Positions 53,838-63,051 of a DNA stretch of 64,000 nucleotides are shown here, piece by piece (the first letter of the stretch is position 1; every line of letters starts with the position of its first letter). Origin of the DNA: Clavibacter sp. B3I6 (GTDB taxonomy: Bacteria; Actinomycetota; Actinomycetes; Actinomycetales; Microbacteriaceae). Below the pieces are notes generated by a model. That model was not told the origin of the DNA, made no database searches, and saw nothing but the letters and a program-made list of their open reading frames with translations. The stretch is from positions 868,001 to 932,000 of the forward strand of contig NZ_JAUSYL010000001.1 of NCBI RefSeq assembly GCF_030816895.1, written 5' to 3'. Made by a program: the position numbers and the translations under genes.

Positions 53838-54386
53838 ATGAACAAGATCGTCTCCGGTGCCGTCGCAGGTGCCGCTGGAATCGTCCTCCTCCTCGGCGGC
53901 GCCGGCAGCTTCGCGCTGTGGAACGCCAACGCCACGGTCGCGGCCTCGAGCGTCTCCGCCGGCAACCTGGCCCTCGCCGCCGACACCACGGGCGTCTGGA
54001 CCGACATCACCAACGCCAGCACCCCCAAGGTCATCGACCCCGCGACCTACCGCATCGTCCCCGGCAACGTCCTCCAGTACAAGAGCGCCCTCACGGTCAC
54101 CGCGACCGGCGACGCGCTGGCCGCCGACCTCACGTACAACCCCCTCTCCATCAGCGGCGACGCCGCCCTCAAGGCCGCCGTCACCACCAAGCTCGACGTC
54201 ACCTCGACCGACGCGAGCATCACCGCCGGCACCGCCGCGAACACCTTCACGGTCAAGCCCTCGACCGCCGCCTCCAAGGTCAACGTCGTCCTCACGGTCA
54301 CGTTCCCCTCCACCGCGACCACCGGCCAGAACGGCACGCTCTCCTTCGACAAGCTCGCCTTCACGCTCACCCAGCGCGCGATCTAG
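53838..54386 (+). CDS. Alternate-type signal peptide (SipW-dependent) secreted protein, TasA-like
   Basis: 182 residues. The signal peptide MNKIVSGAVAGAAGIVLLLG leads into GSFALWNANATV, the alternate-type signal found with SipW-type signal peptidases. The mature ~140-residue domain is Thr/Ala-rich and all-beta (YKSALTVTATGDALAADLTY, VLTVTFPSTATTGQNG). Similar proteins form matrix fibres or surface structures. No cysteines. First gene of the operon. Confidence 0.85.
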   Translation: MNKIVSGAVAGAAGIVLLLGGAGSFALWNANATVAASSVSAGNLALAADTTGVWTDITNASTPKVIDPATYRIVPGNVLQYKSALTVTATGDALAADLTYNPLSISGDAALKAAVTTKLDVTSTDASITAGTAANTFTVKPSTAASKVNVVLTVTFPSTATTGQNGTLSFDKLAFTLTQRAI

Positions 54387-54541
54387 TCCCCCGCTCCCCT
54401 CCTCGCGGTGACGTCACCCGCGGGGAGGGGGCTCCACGTGCGAGGCCGACTCCCCCCGGTGATCCGGCGGCCTCGCACGGCAGCACCGCAGCACCGCACG
54501 ACCCGCATCCCCACCCGAAGCACGGACAGGAAGTGACCACC

Positions 54542-55147
54542 ATGAGCAGGAAGCCGGCATCCGCCCCGCGTCCCGCCCACGGTCGTCGCTCCACCCGACC
54601 GGTCGCGCGCCGCAGCCCGCTGCGCGCGGCCTGGCTGACCACCGGCCTCCTCGCCGCCGTGCTCGTCGCGTCCCTCGCCGCGACCGGCGGCAGCTACGCC
54701 CTGTGGAACGGCTCCGCCAGCGCGGTCGCCGCCCCCGTCACCAGCGGCACGAGCGGCCTCGTCGTCACCCAGCAGTCCGCGCTCGACGTGCAGGCGCTCC
54801 TCCCCGGCCAGGGCGTCCTCGGCACCTTCACGGCCAGGAACACCGGGACGGTAGCCTTGGACGTGGCCATCTCGGTGCAAGGCACCTCCTCCAACGCCGC
54901 CTTCCCGGGCGAGCTGTCGGTGCGCCTCGGATCCGTGTCCTCCACGGGCGCCTGCGTCGCCGGGGCCACCACCTGGTCCGGCCGGCCCGGCCAGCTCGCG
55001 ACCACGAACGCGTTCGCCCGGGTGCAGCCCGGTGCCTCCTCCATCACGTGCGTGCAGGTCGTCCTCGACGCCGACGCCCCCCAGACCGTCCAGGGCGCCA
55101 CCGCGCAGCTCACCTTCACCCTCGTCGGCACGCAGGTGCAGCCGTGA
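54542..55147 (+). CDS. Alternate-type signal peptide secreted protein
   Basis: 201 residues. After an unusually long basic N-region (ARPAHGRRSTRP-like, ~28 residues), the hydrophobic core LLAAVLVASLAATGGSYALW ends with the YALWNGSA mark. The mature beta domain holds two Cys (GACVAGATTW, ITCVQVVLDA) that could form a disulfide. Stop overlaps the next gene (GTGA). Confidence 0.82.
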   Translation: MSRKPASAPRPAHGRRSTRPVARRSPLRAAWLTTGLLAAVLVASLAATGGSYALWNGSASAVAAPVTSGTSGLVVTQQSALDVQALLPGQGVLGTFTARNTGTVALDVAISVQGTSSNAAFPGELSVRLGSVSSTGACVAGATTWSGRPGQLATTNAFARVQPGASSITCVQVVLDADAPQTVQGATAQLTFTLVGTQVQP

Positions 55148-56043
55148 GCCGTGCCCGTCGGGCGCAGCCCCGCCATCGGGCCGCCCTCCTCGTCGGCTTC
55201 ACGGTCCTCCTCCTGGGCGCGGGCGCGACCGCCGGGCATGCGCTCTGGGCGTCCACCGCCACCACCGCGACGAACGTCCGCTCCGCCAGCGTCGCCGTGA
55301 CCGAGGCCGGGTTCGACAGGCTGGCCGGCGAGCTCACCGCCCAGGCCCCCGCGCGCACCACCGCGGTCGTCGTCGCCAACACCGGATCCACCGCCGGCGC
55401 GTGGAAGGGCACGATCACGACCGCCCCGACCAACGACGCGGACCGCGCCCTCGCCTCCGGCACGATGGTCACCGCCTGGGCGTCGACCACCGGCACCTGC
55501 GCCGCCAGCACCTCCCCCGCGGCCGGCGCCGTCACGGGATCCTGGGCCTCCCCGCCCGCCCTCTCCGGCTCGCTCGCGGCCGGCGCCAGCGCCACCTGGT
55601 GCGTGCGCGCGGTCGGCAACCTGTCGAAGCCCGCCACCGCCAAGGTCGACGCCACCCTCACGACCGTGCTCGGCACGGGCGCCTGGACCGGCCGCGACAC
55701 CTCGCGCGCCGTGCAGACCACCACCGGGCCCGTCGTCACCGGCGGCTTCCGGTGCACGCCCACGGACGGCGACTGGTACGTCTTCGTGTCGTGGGACGCC
55801 TCCACGGCCGCGCAGTCCGAGTCCTACGGCGTCATGGTGAACGGCACCCGCATCGCCACGACGACGGGGTACTACCCCATGACCGGCATCACCCGGGATC
55901 AGGTCCCCGCGACCCTCGCCCCCGACGGCACCGTCAAGGTGACGGTCGACCTCCTGCGGAACGGCGTGAGCGTCCGCCAGGTCGCGAGCGGCACCATCGT
56001 GGCCTTCAACAACAACGGCACGCGCGGCTTCCGCTGCAACTGA
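55144..56043 (+). CDS. Alternate-type signal peptide secreted protein with C-terminal Fn3-like region
   Basis: 299 residues from a GTG start. The signal core ALLVGFTVLLLGAGATAGHA ends with ALWASTAT. The first mature domain is like the other two of the operon (residues ~35-175). The C-terminal ~100 residues (DWYVFVSWDASTAAQSESYG, KVTVDLLRNG) resemble a fibronectin-III-like fold. It has cysteines CTP, TGTCAAS, TWCVRA and FRCN. The longest and likely most complex of the three exported proteins. Confidence 0.82.
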   Translation: MSRARRAQPRHRAALLVGFTVLLLGAGATAGHALWASTATTATNVRSASVAVTEAGFDRLAGELTAQAPARTTAVVVANTGSTAGAWKGTITTAPTNDADRALASGTMVTAWASTTGTCAASTSPAAGAVTGSWASPPALSGSLAAGASATWCVRAVGNLSKPATAKVDATLTTVLGTGAWTGRDTSRAVQTTTGPVVTGGFRCTPTDGDWYVFVSWDASTAAQSESYGVMVNGTRIATTTGYYPMTGITRDQVPATLAPDGTVKVTVDLLRNGVSVRQVASGTIVAFNNNGTRGFRCN

Positions 56044-56071
56044 GCCCTCACCCCCACGGAACGACATCACC

Positions 56072-56782
56072 ATGGCCCGCCTCCTCTCCCGTCGCCGCGC
56101 TCGTCATGCCACCGCCGGCGAGCGCCCCGCGGACGACATGGCCCGCGTCGACCCCGACGAGGGCACGCCGGCCCGCGGTCCCGTCCGCCAGATCCTCAGC
56201 GCGGCGGGCGTCGGCCTGAGCGTCGGGATCCTCCTCGTCGTCATCGGGCTGGCGGCCGTGCTGCTCGTCGTGCCGAAGGTCTCCGGATCCGTGCCGCTCA
56301 CGATCCTCACGCAGTCGATGGAGCCGACCCTCCCGCCCGGCACCCTGATCGTGGTGCGCCCGGTCGACACGGACGACCTGCAGGTGGGCGACGTCGCGAC
56401 GTACCAGATCCGGTCGGGCGAGCCCGCGGTCATCACCCACCGCATCACGGCCATCGCGTCGGAGTCCGACGGCACGCGCTCCTTCATGTTCCAGGGCGAC
56501 AACAACGCCGAGCCGGACTCGAAGGCCGTGACGCCCGCGCAGGTCCAGGGCGAGGTCTGGTACTCCGTGCCGCTCGTCGGCTGGGCGAACCAGGCGGTCA
56601 ACGGGCAGGCGCGCGGCTGGATCATCCCCGCCGCGGCGGTGGCGCTCCTCGTCTACGCGGCCGTCACGATCCTGACGGGCGCCGTGCAGGCGCGCCGGAA
56701 GCGGGCGGCGGCCGCCGTGCCCGGGACGACCACGAGCGCAGACCCCGCCCCGGCCCCGACCCGCGGACGCCACCGCCGCTGA
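56072..56782 (+). CDS. sipW: SipW-type (ER/archaeal-like) signal peptidase I
   Basis: 236 residues. Catalytic Ser S82 in TQSMEPTLPPG and H123 in ITHRITAI, the Ser-His form of the S26B subfamily, in place of Lys of ordinary signal peptidases. A third conserved acid is in MFQGDNNAEPD. Membrane helices near residues 45-68 and 180-202. It would cleave the three alternate-type precursors encoded just upstream. A strong terminator follows. Confidence 0.9.
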   Translation: MARLLSRRRARHATAGERPADDMARVDPDEGTPARGPVRQILSAAGVGLSVGILLVVIGLAAVLLVVPKVSGSVPLTILTQSMEPTLPPGTLIVVRPVDTDDLQVGDVATYQIRSGEPAVITHRITAIASESDGTRSFMFQGDNNAEPDSKAVTPAQVQGEVWYSVPLVGWANQAVNGQARGWIIPAAAVALLVYAAVTILTGAVQARRKRAAAAVPGTTTSADPAPAPTRGRHRR

Positions 56783-56787
56783 GCGCA

Positions 56788-56834
56788 CGACGACGGCCCG
56801 GCCGCTCCCCGAGGGGGCGGCCGGGCCGTCGTCG
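56788..56834. terminator. Very strong bidirectional terminator
   Basis: Arms CGACGACGGCCCGGCCGC and GCGGCCGGGCCGTCGTCG pair perfectly over 18 bp, extended by CCCC/GGGG inside the loop. It lies between the convergent sipW and sugar permease genes. Confidence 0.85.
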
Positions 56835-56850
56835 ATGAGGCGTGCCGGGG

Positions 56851-58061
56851 TCAGCGCCCCGAGCGCCGCTTGCTGTACACGTCGAAGGCGACCGCGAGCA
56901 GCAGCACGAGGCCCTTGATGACCTGCTGCCATGCCGCGTCGACCGACAGGATCGACAGGCCCTGGTTGAGCACGCCCATCACGAGGCCGCCGATGACCGC
57001 GCCGACGACCGTGCCGACGCCGCCCTGCACGGCCGCGCCGCCGATGAACACCGCGGCGATGGCGTCGAGCTCGAAGCTCCCGCCGGCCGAGGCCACCGCG
57101 CTGCCGGCGCGCGCCGTGCTGACGACGCCCGCGAGGCCGGCGAGGAGGCCCATGTTCACGAAGATGAAGAAGTTGACCCACTGGGTCTTGACGCCCGACA
57201 TCATCGCCGCGAACAGGTTGCCTCCCATCGCGTACACGTGCCGTCCGAACACCGTGCGGGTGAGGAGGAACGAGTAGAGCAGCACCAGGGTCGCCAGGAT
57301 GATCAGGATGATCGGCGTCCCGCGGTTGTACGCGAGCAGGTAGCAGAGGTACATGATCGCGAAGACGGCGATCGCCGTGCGGATCCAGAACGAGACGGCC
57401 CGCTCGCGCGGCAGCTCCAGCTTGCGGAGCGTCGCGCGGGTGCGCAGCTGCTGCGCCACGAGCGCGATCGACACGAGCGCGCCGATCCCGAGCGTGATGA
57501 GGTCGGGGGCGTGCCCGTGGTGGGCAGGTTGCCGCTGCCGATGGAGTTGAACTCCGCCGGGAGGCCCGAGATGGTGCCACCCGTGAGGAGCACGAGCGCC
57601 ACGCCGCGGAACACGAGCATGCCGGCGAGCGTCACGATGAACGCCGGGATGCCGACGAACGCGACCCAGAAGCCCTGCCAGGCGCCGATGAGCGCGCCGA
57701 CGACGAGCGACAGCGCCACGGCGGCACCCCACGGCAGGCCCCACTCGTTCATGCTGAGCGCGGCGACGGCGCCGACGGTCGCGACGACCGAGCCCACCGA
57801 CAGGTCGATGTGGCCCGCGATGATCACGATGACCATGCCCATCGCGAGGATCAGCACGTACGCGTTCTGCTGGATGAGGTTCGCCACGTTGCCCGGGTAG
57901 AGCAGGCGCCCCTCGGTGAGGACCTGGAACAGCAGGATGATCACGGCGAGGGCCGCGAGGATCCCGTACTGCCGGAGGTCGATCCGGCGGCGGGGGCGCT
58001 TCTTGATCCCGTCCGGCGTGGGCACGTTCGGCGCGGTGGCCTGCTCGGGCATGACGGTCAC
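56851..58061 (-). pseudogene. mmsB: Multiple-monosaccharide ABC permease, split by a frameshift
   Basis: Two overlapping frames together cover one XylH/GguB-type permease. The first part (GTG at 58061, overlapping the ATPase stop, or ATG at 58052) runs through DLRQYGILAALAVIILLF to GSGNLPTTG and then turns to nonsense. The second frame picks up at DLITLGIGALVSIAL and runs to the true stop at 56851 (FDVYSKRRSGR). One missing base near 57505-57518, next to a run of five C on the coding strand, explains it. Could be a strain pseudogene, a sequencing error or a -1 slip. Confidence 0.82.
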
Positions 58062-59602
58062 TTCTGCGCTCCTGACTTCCGGCTGGCGGTCATGTGCCGC
58101 ATCAGCTCCTCCTGTGTCGCGTCGGCCCGGGCGACCTCCGCGGTGAGCCGGCCCTCGGCGATCGTGTAGATCCGGTCCGAGAGGCCGATGAGCTCGGGCA
58201 GCTCGGAGGAGATGACGATGACCGCCTTCCCCTCGGCCGCGAGCTGGTTGATGATCCCGTAGATCTCGTACTTCGCCCCGACGTCGATGCCGCGGGTGGG
58301 CTCGTCGAGGATCAGGACGTCGGGACCGGAGTAGATCCACTTGCTGAGGACGACCTTCTGCTGGTTGCCGCCGGACAGCTTGCCGACCACCCCCGAGACG
58401 TCGGGCGTCTTGATGTTCATCCTCTTGCGGTAGTCGTCGGCGACCGCGTACTCGCGGTGCCGGTCGATGACGCCGAGCTTGACGAGCTTCGACAGCGCGG
58501 CGGCGGACACGTTGACCGTGATGCTGCCGATGAGGTTGAGGCCGTACCGCTTGCGGTCCTCCGTCGCGTAGGCGATGCCGTTCTTGATGGCCTCGCTCAC
58601 GGTGCGGGTGCGGATCTCCTTGCCGTCCTTGTAGATCCGGCCGCTGATGCCGGAGCCGTAGGAGCGGCCGAAGATGCTCATGGCGAGCTCCGTGCGGCCG
58701 GCGCCCATGAGGCCGGCGAACCCGACGACCTCGCCCGCGCGGACGGTGAAGGACGCGTTGTCGACCACGACGCGGTCGACGTCCACCGGGTGGTGCACCG
58801 TCCAGTCCTCGACGCGGAGCTTCTCCGCGCCGATGTGCGGGTCGCGCGGCGGGAACTGCGCGTCGAGCGGGCGGCCGACCATCGCGCGGATGATGCGCGT
58901 CTCGATCTCGTCGGTGTCGGTGACCGGGAACGTCTCGATGGTGCGGCCGTCGCGGATGACGGTGACCTCGTCCGCGATGGCGCGGATCTCGTTGAGCTTG
59001 TGGCTGATGATGATGCTCGTGATGCCCTGGTCGCGCAGCTGGCCGATGAGGCCGAGCAGGTGCGCCGAGTCGTCGTCGTTGAGGGCGGCGGTCGGCTCGT
59101 CGAGGATCAGCAGCTTCACCTCCTTGGAGAGCGCCTTCGCGATCTCCACCAGCTGCTGCTTGCCCACGCCGAGCTCGAGCACGCGCGTGGCCGGGTTCTC
59201 GTCGAGGCCCACGCGCTTCAGCAGCTTGACGGCCTCGAGGTTGGTCCTGTTCCAGTCGATGACGCCGCCGCGCGACATCTCGTTGCCGAGGAAGATGTTC
59301 TCCGCGATGGAGAGGTAGGGGCTGAGCGCGAGCTCCTGGTGGATGATGACCACCCCGTCGCGCTCGCTGTCGTTGATGGATCCGTAGCGGACCTCGCGGC
59401 CGTCGATCGTGATGGTGCCCTCGTACGAGCCGTGCGGGTAGACGCCGCTGAGCACCTTCATCAGCGTCGACTTGCCCGCGCCGTTCTCGCCGCAGACGGC
59501 GTGGACCTGGCCGCGGCGGACGGTGACGTCCACGCCGTCCAGGGCGCGCACGCCGGTGAACTCCTTGACGATGCCGGTCATCTGCAGGATGACGTCGTTC
59601 AT
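58058..59602 (-). CDS. mmsA: Multiple-monosaccharide ABC transporter ATPase
   Basis: 514 residues, two ABC domains. The first has Walker A GENGAGKSTLMKVL and the unusual signature LGVGKQQLVEIA. The second has a degenerate Walker A (GLMGAGRTELAM) and signature LSGGNQQKVVLSKW. The layout is that of XylG/GguA/MmsA. Stop overlaps the permease start (GTGA). The last gene in the operon is broken, so the pump may be inactive. Confidence 0.94.
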   Translation of the reverse strand: MNDVILQMTGIVKEFTGVRALDGVDVTVRRGQVHAVCGENGAGKSTLMKVLSGVYPHGSYEGTITIDGREVRYGSINDSERDGVVIIHQELALSPYLSIAENIFLGNEMSRGGVIDWNRTNLEAVKLLKRVGLDENPATRVLELGVGKQQLVEIAKALSKEVKLLILDEPTAALNDDDSAHLLGLIGQLRDQGITSIIISHKLNEIRAIADEVTVIRDGRTIETFPVTDTDEIETRIIRAMVGRPLDAQFPPRDPHIGAEKLRVEDWTVHHPVDVDRVVVDNASFTVRAGEVVGFAGLMGAGRTELAMSIFGRSYGSGISGRIYKDGKEIRTRTVSEAIKNGIAYATEDRKRYGLNLIGSITVNVSAAALSKLVKLGVIDRHREYAVADDYRKRMNIKTPDVSGVVGKLSGGNQQKVVLSKWIYSGPDVLILDEPTRGIDVGAKYEIYGIINQLAAEGKAVIVISSELPELIGLSDRIYTIAEGRLTAEVARADATQEELMRHMTASRKSGAQK

Positions 59603-59634
59603 TCCTGTGGCTCCTGGTTCCCGTTCGGGTCGGT

Positions 59635-59663
59635 GGCGCGCGCCGGGTCGGCGCGCGCCGGGT
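59635..59663. repeat. Direct repeat GGCGCGCGCCGGGT, two copies
   Basis: A 14-bp unit occurs at 59635-59648 and 59650-59663 in the gap between the binding-protein and ATPase genes. Each unit begins with the self-complementary GGCGCGCGCC, so it can fold. Confidence 0.75.
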
Positions 59664-59680
59664 GGAGACGGATGCGCGGC

Positions 59681-59715
59681 CGACGGGCGCCCGGCGTGGT
59701 GCCGGGCGCCCGTCG
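59681..59715 (-). promoter_or_regulatory. Strong intercistronic hairpin in the sugar importer operon
   Basis: Perfect 15-bp arms CGACGGGCGCCCGGC and GCCGGGCGCCCGTCG around GTGGT, 13 bases past the binding-protein stop and well before the ATPase start. This position is typical of elements that protect or partly terminate the mRNA so that the binding protein is made in excess. Confidence 0.75.
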
Positions 59716-59728
59716 ACCGCGGGGGGTC

Positions 59729-60868
59729 CTACAGTCCGACGTCGGAGGCCTTGAGGAAGTCGGAGTCGATGAGGACCGACTGCACGTCGTCCTTCACGAC
59801 GACCTGCGGGTCGAGGAGGAACGACGGGACGACCTTCTCGCCGTTGTCGTACGTCTCGGTGTCGTTCACGGTGACGTCGTCACCGGCGACGATCTCGCCG
59901 ATCATCTTCTGGACCTGGTCGCCGAGGGCGCGGGTGTCCTTCCAGACGGTCATGGACTGCTTGTCCTCGAGGATCGCCTGCACGTTGGCCTTGTCCGCGT
60001 CCTGGCCGGTGATGACGGGCCAGTCGGCGCCGGGCGCGTAGCCGGCGCTCGCGAGCGACGCCTCGATGCCGAGCGCGAGGCTGTCGTTGGGCGAGAGGAC
60101 GACCTGGACCTTCTGGCCGCCCGTGTAGAACGACTGCAGGCGGTTGTCCATCTCGGCCTGCGCGTCGTCGGATCCCCAGCCGAGGATGCCGATGGCCTGC
60201 CAGTCCGCGCTCGTGGCGGGCGACTTGCCCGAGGGCACGGTCAGCTTGCCCTCCTCGACGTAGGGCTGGAGGACGTCCCACGCGCCGCCGAAGAAGAAGC
60301 CGGCGTTGTTGTCGTCGGGGCTGCCGGCGAAGGGCTCGAGGGCGAAGGGGCCGGCGGCGTTGTCGAGGTCGAGCTGCTCCTTGATGAACTCGCCCTGGAG
60401 CTGGCCCACCTTGTAGTTGTCGAACGTCGCGTAGTAGTCGACGGCCTCGGTGCCGTTGATGAGGCGGTCGTAGGCGATGACGGTGACGCCCTGGCTCTTC
60501 GCGTCCTCGAGGGCCGGGCCCAGCGTCTTGCCGTCGACGGCCGCGACCACGAGGATCTTGGCGCCGCCGGCGACCTGGTTCTGGATCTGGCTGATCTGCG
60601 CGTCGGTCTTGTTGTCGGCGTACTGGAGGTCGACGGTGCAGTCGTCGCCCTCGAGCTTGCTCTTCAGGCCCTCGCCGTCGTTGATCCAGCGCTCGAGGCT
60701 GCGGGTCGGCATGGAGATGCCGACGTTGCACTCGGTGCCGGAGTCGTCGCCGCCTCCGGCGGAGCCGGTGTTCGTCGCCCCCTGGGGCGCGCACGCGGTC
60801 ATGCCGACGGCGACGCCGGCGAGGAGGAGGAGGGAGCTGATCTTTCGTGCGTTGCGTCCGGATGCCAT
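59729..60868 (-). CDS. chvE: Multiple-sugar-binding lipoprotein (ChvE-like)
   Basis: 379 residues. Signal peptide with lipobox VGMTACAPQ. The mature ChvE/XylF fold begins VGISMPTRSLERWINDGEG, with AKILVVAAVDGKTLGP, VIAYDRLINGTEAVDYYATF and ITGQDADKANVQ, the hinge and sugar-pocket marks. Binds glucose, xylose, galactose or similar. ATG at 60868 with GAGAGGA upstream. First gene of the operon. Confidence 0.94.
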   Translation of the reverse strand: MASGRNARKISSLLLLAGVAVGMTACAPQGATNTGSAGGGDDSGTECNVGISMPTRSLERWINDGEGLKSKLEGDDCTVDLQYADNKTDAQISQIQNQVAGGAKILVVAAVDGKTLGPALEDAKSQGVTVIAYDRLINGTEAVDYYATFDNYKVGQLQGEFIKEQLDLDNAAGPFALEPFAGSPDDNNAGFFFGGAWDVLQPYVEEGKLTVPSGKSPATSADWQAIGILGWGSDDAQAEMDNRLQSFYTGGQKVQVVLSPNDSLALGIEASLASAGYAPGADWPVITGQDADKANVQAILEDKQSMTVWKDTRALGDQVQKMIGEIVAGDDVTVNDTETYDNGEKVVPSFLLDPQVVVKDDVQSVLIDSDFLKASDVGL

Positions 60869-61116
60869 GTGGGGCGGGTCCTCTCGGGTGACCCGATCGG
60901 CTCGTGCGGGCACCCGGGCGGTCGCGTCCTCGCGAGGGCCGTGCGGTGCGCCGACGCGACCTCGAGTCGGGTGCTGCTGTGGTGGTGTGCTGGGAGTGGA
61001 GTGCGGCGACGGGGGTCGGATCGGCGCGTGGGCGGGGATCCGTGCTTAAGTCGTCGGTCAGAACATATCCATTTCCGCAGTCGCCGATGAGGCTTCCGGG
61101 AGACGTTATCCAAGCG
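60869..61116. promoter_or_regulatory. Intergenic region upstream of chvE
   Basis: 248 bases between the chvE gene and the response regulator stop. The stretch 61050-61075 is clearly richer in A and T than its surroundings (coding strand GGAAATGGATATGTTCTGACC), with TATGTT a possible -10 element. No further motif is convincing. Confidence 0.4.
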
Positions 61117-61782
61117 TTACCGGCGGGTCGCGGGCGGCAGCAGGCCGAGCTCCATCGCGAGCGTGACCGCGCGGGTCCGGTCGCCGACGCCGAGCTTCTC
61201 GAACACGTGCAGCAGGTGCGTCTTCACGGTCGCGGGCGTCACGTGCAGCTCGAGCGCGATGCGGGCGTTCGTGCGGCCGGCGGCGACGAGCGCGAGCACC
61301 TCGGTCTCGCGCGGGCTCAGCGTCGGCGCGGGCGGGAGCGGATCCGGTGCGGGGCGCGCGACCTGCCGCACGAGCAGCGCGGCGATGGCCGGCGCGAGGG
61401 CGACCTCGCCGCGGGCGACCGCGCGGACGCCCGCGAGGATCTCCTCCTCGGGCGCCGCCTTCAGCAGGTAGCCGCTCGCGCCGGCCTCGATGGCGGTGAG
61501 GATGCTCGCGTCGGTCTCGTACGTCGTGAGCACCAGGACGCGCACGTCCGGCACCTCGTCGCGGATGCGCGCGGTCGCGCCGACGCCGTCGAGGACGGGC
61601 ATGCGGAGGTCCATGAGCACGACGTCCGGACGCTCCGCACGCGCCAAGGCCACCGCGGCCTCGCCGTCGGGCGCCTGGCCGACGACCTCGATGTCGGGCG
61701 CGGAGGCGAGGAGGGCGGCGAGGCCGGCGCGGACGACGGGGTGGTCGTCGACGACGACGACGCGGATCGGCGCGGCGGTCAT
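61117..61782 (-). CDS. LuxR/NarL-family response regulator
   Basis: 221 residues. Receiver domain with VDDH acidic pocket, phospho-acceptor D58 (VVLMDLRMP) and K108 (SGYLLKAA). LuxR helix-turn-helix: LSPRETEVLALVAAGRTNARI and TPATVKTHLLHVFEKL. The ATG overlaps the kinase stop (ATGA, 61779-61782). Likely controls the ABC exporter genes upstream of the kinase. Confidence 0.93.
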   Translation of the reverse strand: MTAAPIRVVVVDDHPVVRAGLAALLASAPDIEVVGQAPDGEAAVALARAERPDVVLMDLRMPVLDGVGATARIRDEVPDVRVLVLTTYETDASILTAIEAGASGYLLKAAPEEEILAGVRAVARGEVALAPAIAALLVRQVARPAPDPLPPAPTLSPRETEVLALVAAGRTNARIALELHVTPATVKTHLLHVFEKLGVGDRTRAVTLAMELGLLPPATRR

Positions 61783-63014
61783 GCTCGCGCCGTCGCGGTG
61801 ATCGACGCGGCGGGCAGGGGTGCTGCCGCCGGCAGCGGCGCGCGGCCGGGGAGCCGCGCCGTGAGGGTCGTGCCGTCGGGCCCGCTCGCGATGTCGAGGC
61901 GGCCGCCCGCCTCGCCCAGGCGTCGGCGCATGCCCTCCAGGCCGTAGCCGGCGGAGGCGAATGACGGGTCGAAGCCGCGGCCGTCGTCGCGGATCCGCAG
62001 CACCGCGTCCGCGCCGTCCGGCGCGAGCGACAGCCCGACCGAGCTCGCGTCGGCGTGGCGGCGGACGTTCGCGAGGCCCTCCTGGGCGCAGCGCAGCAGG
62101 ATCACCTCGGCGTCGCGGTCGAGCGGCGCGGTGCCGTCGGCGTCCACCTCGACCGGCAGGCCCGTCTCGCGGGAGAAGCGGGCGCCGAGCCGCGCGAGGG
62201 CGGGGCCCACCCCGTCGTCGAGCTGCACGGGGGCGGTCGCCGCGACGATCGCGCGCGTCTCGGTGAGGGCATCGCGCGCCCCGGCCTCGAGCGCGTCGAG
62301 CGTCCCCGCGGCGCGCTCCTCGTCGCCCGCGCGCAGCTCGCGGCGGCCGCGCTGGGCGAGCATCACGAGGGCCGTGAGGTCCTGCGCGACGGTGTCGTGC
62401 AGATCCGCCGAGAGCCGCGCCCGCTCGCGCGCCGCGCCGGCCTCGCGACCGAGGTCCTCGACCTGCGCCTGCGCGGCCCGCAGGCCCTCGAGGAGCTCGA
62501 GCCGCTCGCGGCTGAGCTGCTCGATGCGCGTGATCCAGAGGCCGAGCGCGATGCTCCCGGCGAGGCTGAGCCCCTGCGACACGACCACGGTCGTCAGCGA
62601 CGTCGGCCCGGTGCCGAAGCCGAGGAGGAACCCCGCGGCGACGGATCCGGTGAGCACGAGGGTGCCGACCACCGCATCGCGGGTCCGCGGCATGAGCAGC
62701 CAGACGAGCGGGCAGAGCACGCACTGGACGATCGCGAGCGACGGCAGGAGCGCCACCGCCCAGGCCGCGGCGGGGATCGCGACCGCGAGGAAGACGAGGG
62801 CGAGCGGGACCGGACGGCCCGGCGCGTCCGCCACGGCTTCGGCGGCGTCCGTGTCCGCGAGTGCCCGGCGGCCGATCAGGACGTAGGCGGCCGCGAGGAG
62901 CGCGACGGACGCGAGAGCGGGTCCCGCGTCCGCGCCGCGCACGATGACGGACAGCACGGCCAGCAGCGCCATGGTCACCGCGTAGGCGACGTGCACCCAC
63001 CGCGCGGAGATCAT
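61779..63014 (-). CDS. Two-component sensor histidine kinase (HisKA_3)
   Basis: 411 residues. Five or six N-terminal membrane helices (residues ~8-160), a coiled dimerisation part (LLEGLRAAQAQVEDLGREAG), phospho-His in RLSADLHDTVAQDLTALV, and an HATPase domain (CAQEGLANVRRHADA, GYGLEGMRRRLGEA). Same design as the kinase at 25185. Follows the exporter permease by 37 bases. Confidence 0.92.
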   Translation of the reverse strand: MISARWVHVAYAVTMALLAVLSVIVRGADAGPALASVALLAAAYVLIGRRALADTDAAEAVADAPGRPVPLALVFLAVAIPAAAWAVALLPSLAIVQCVLCPLVWLLMPRTRDAVVGTLVLTGSVAAGFLLGFGTGPTSLTTVVVSQGLSLAGSIALGLWITRIEQLSRERLELLEGLRAAQAQVEDLGREAGAARERARLSADLHDTVAQDLTALVMLAQRGRRELRAGDEERAAGTLDALEAGARDALTETRAIVAATAPVQLDDGVGPALARLGARFSRETGLPVEVDADGTAPLDRDAEVILLRCAQEGLANVRRHADASSVGLSLAPDGADAVLRIRDDGRGFDPSFASAGYGLEGMRRRLGEAGGRLDIASGPDGTTLTARLPGRAPLPAAAPLPAASITATARA

Positions 63015-63051
63015 GACCCGAGCCTGCCAGGCGCCCGCCGGTCGCGCACGC

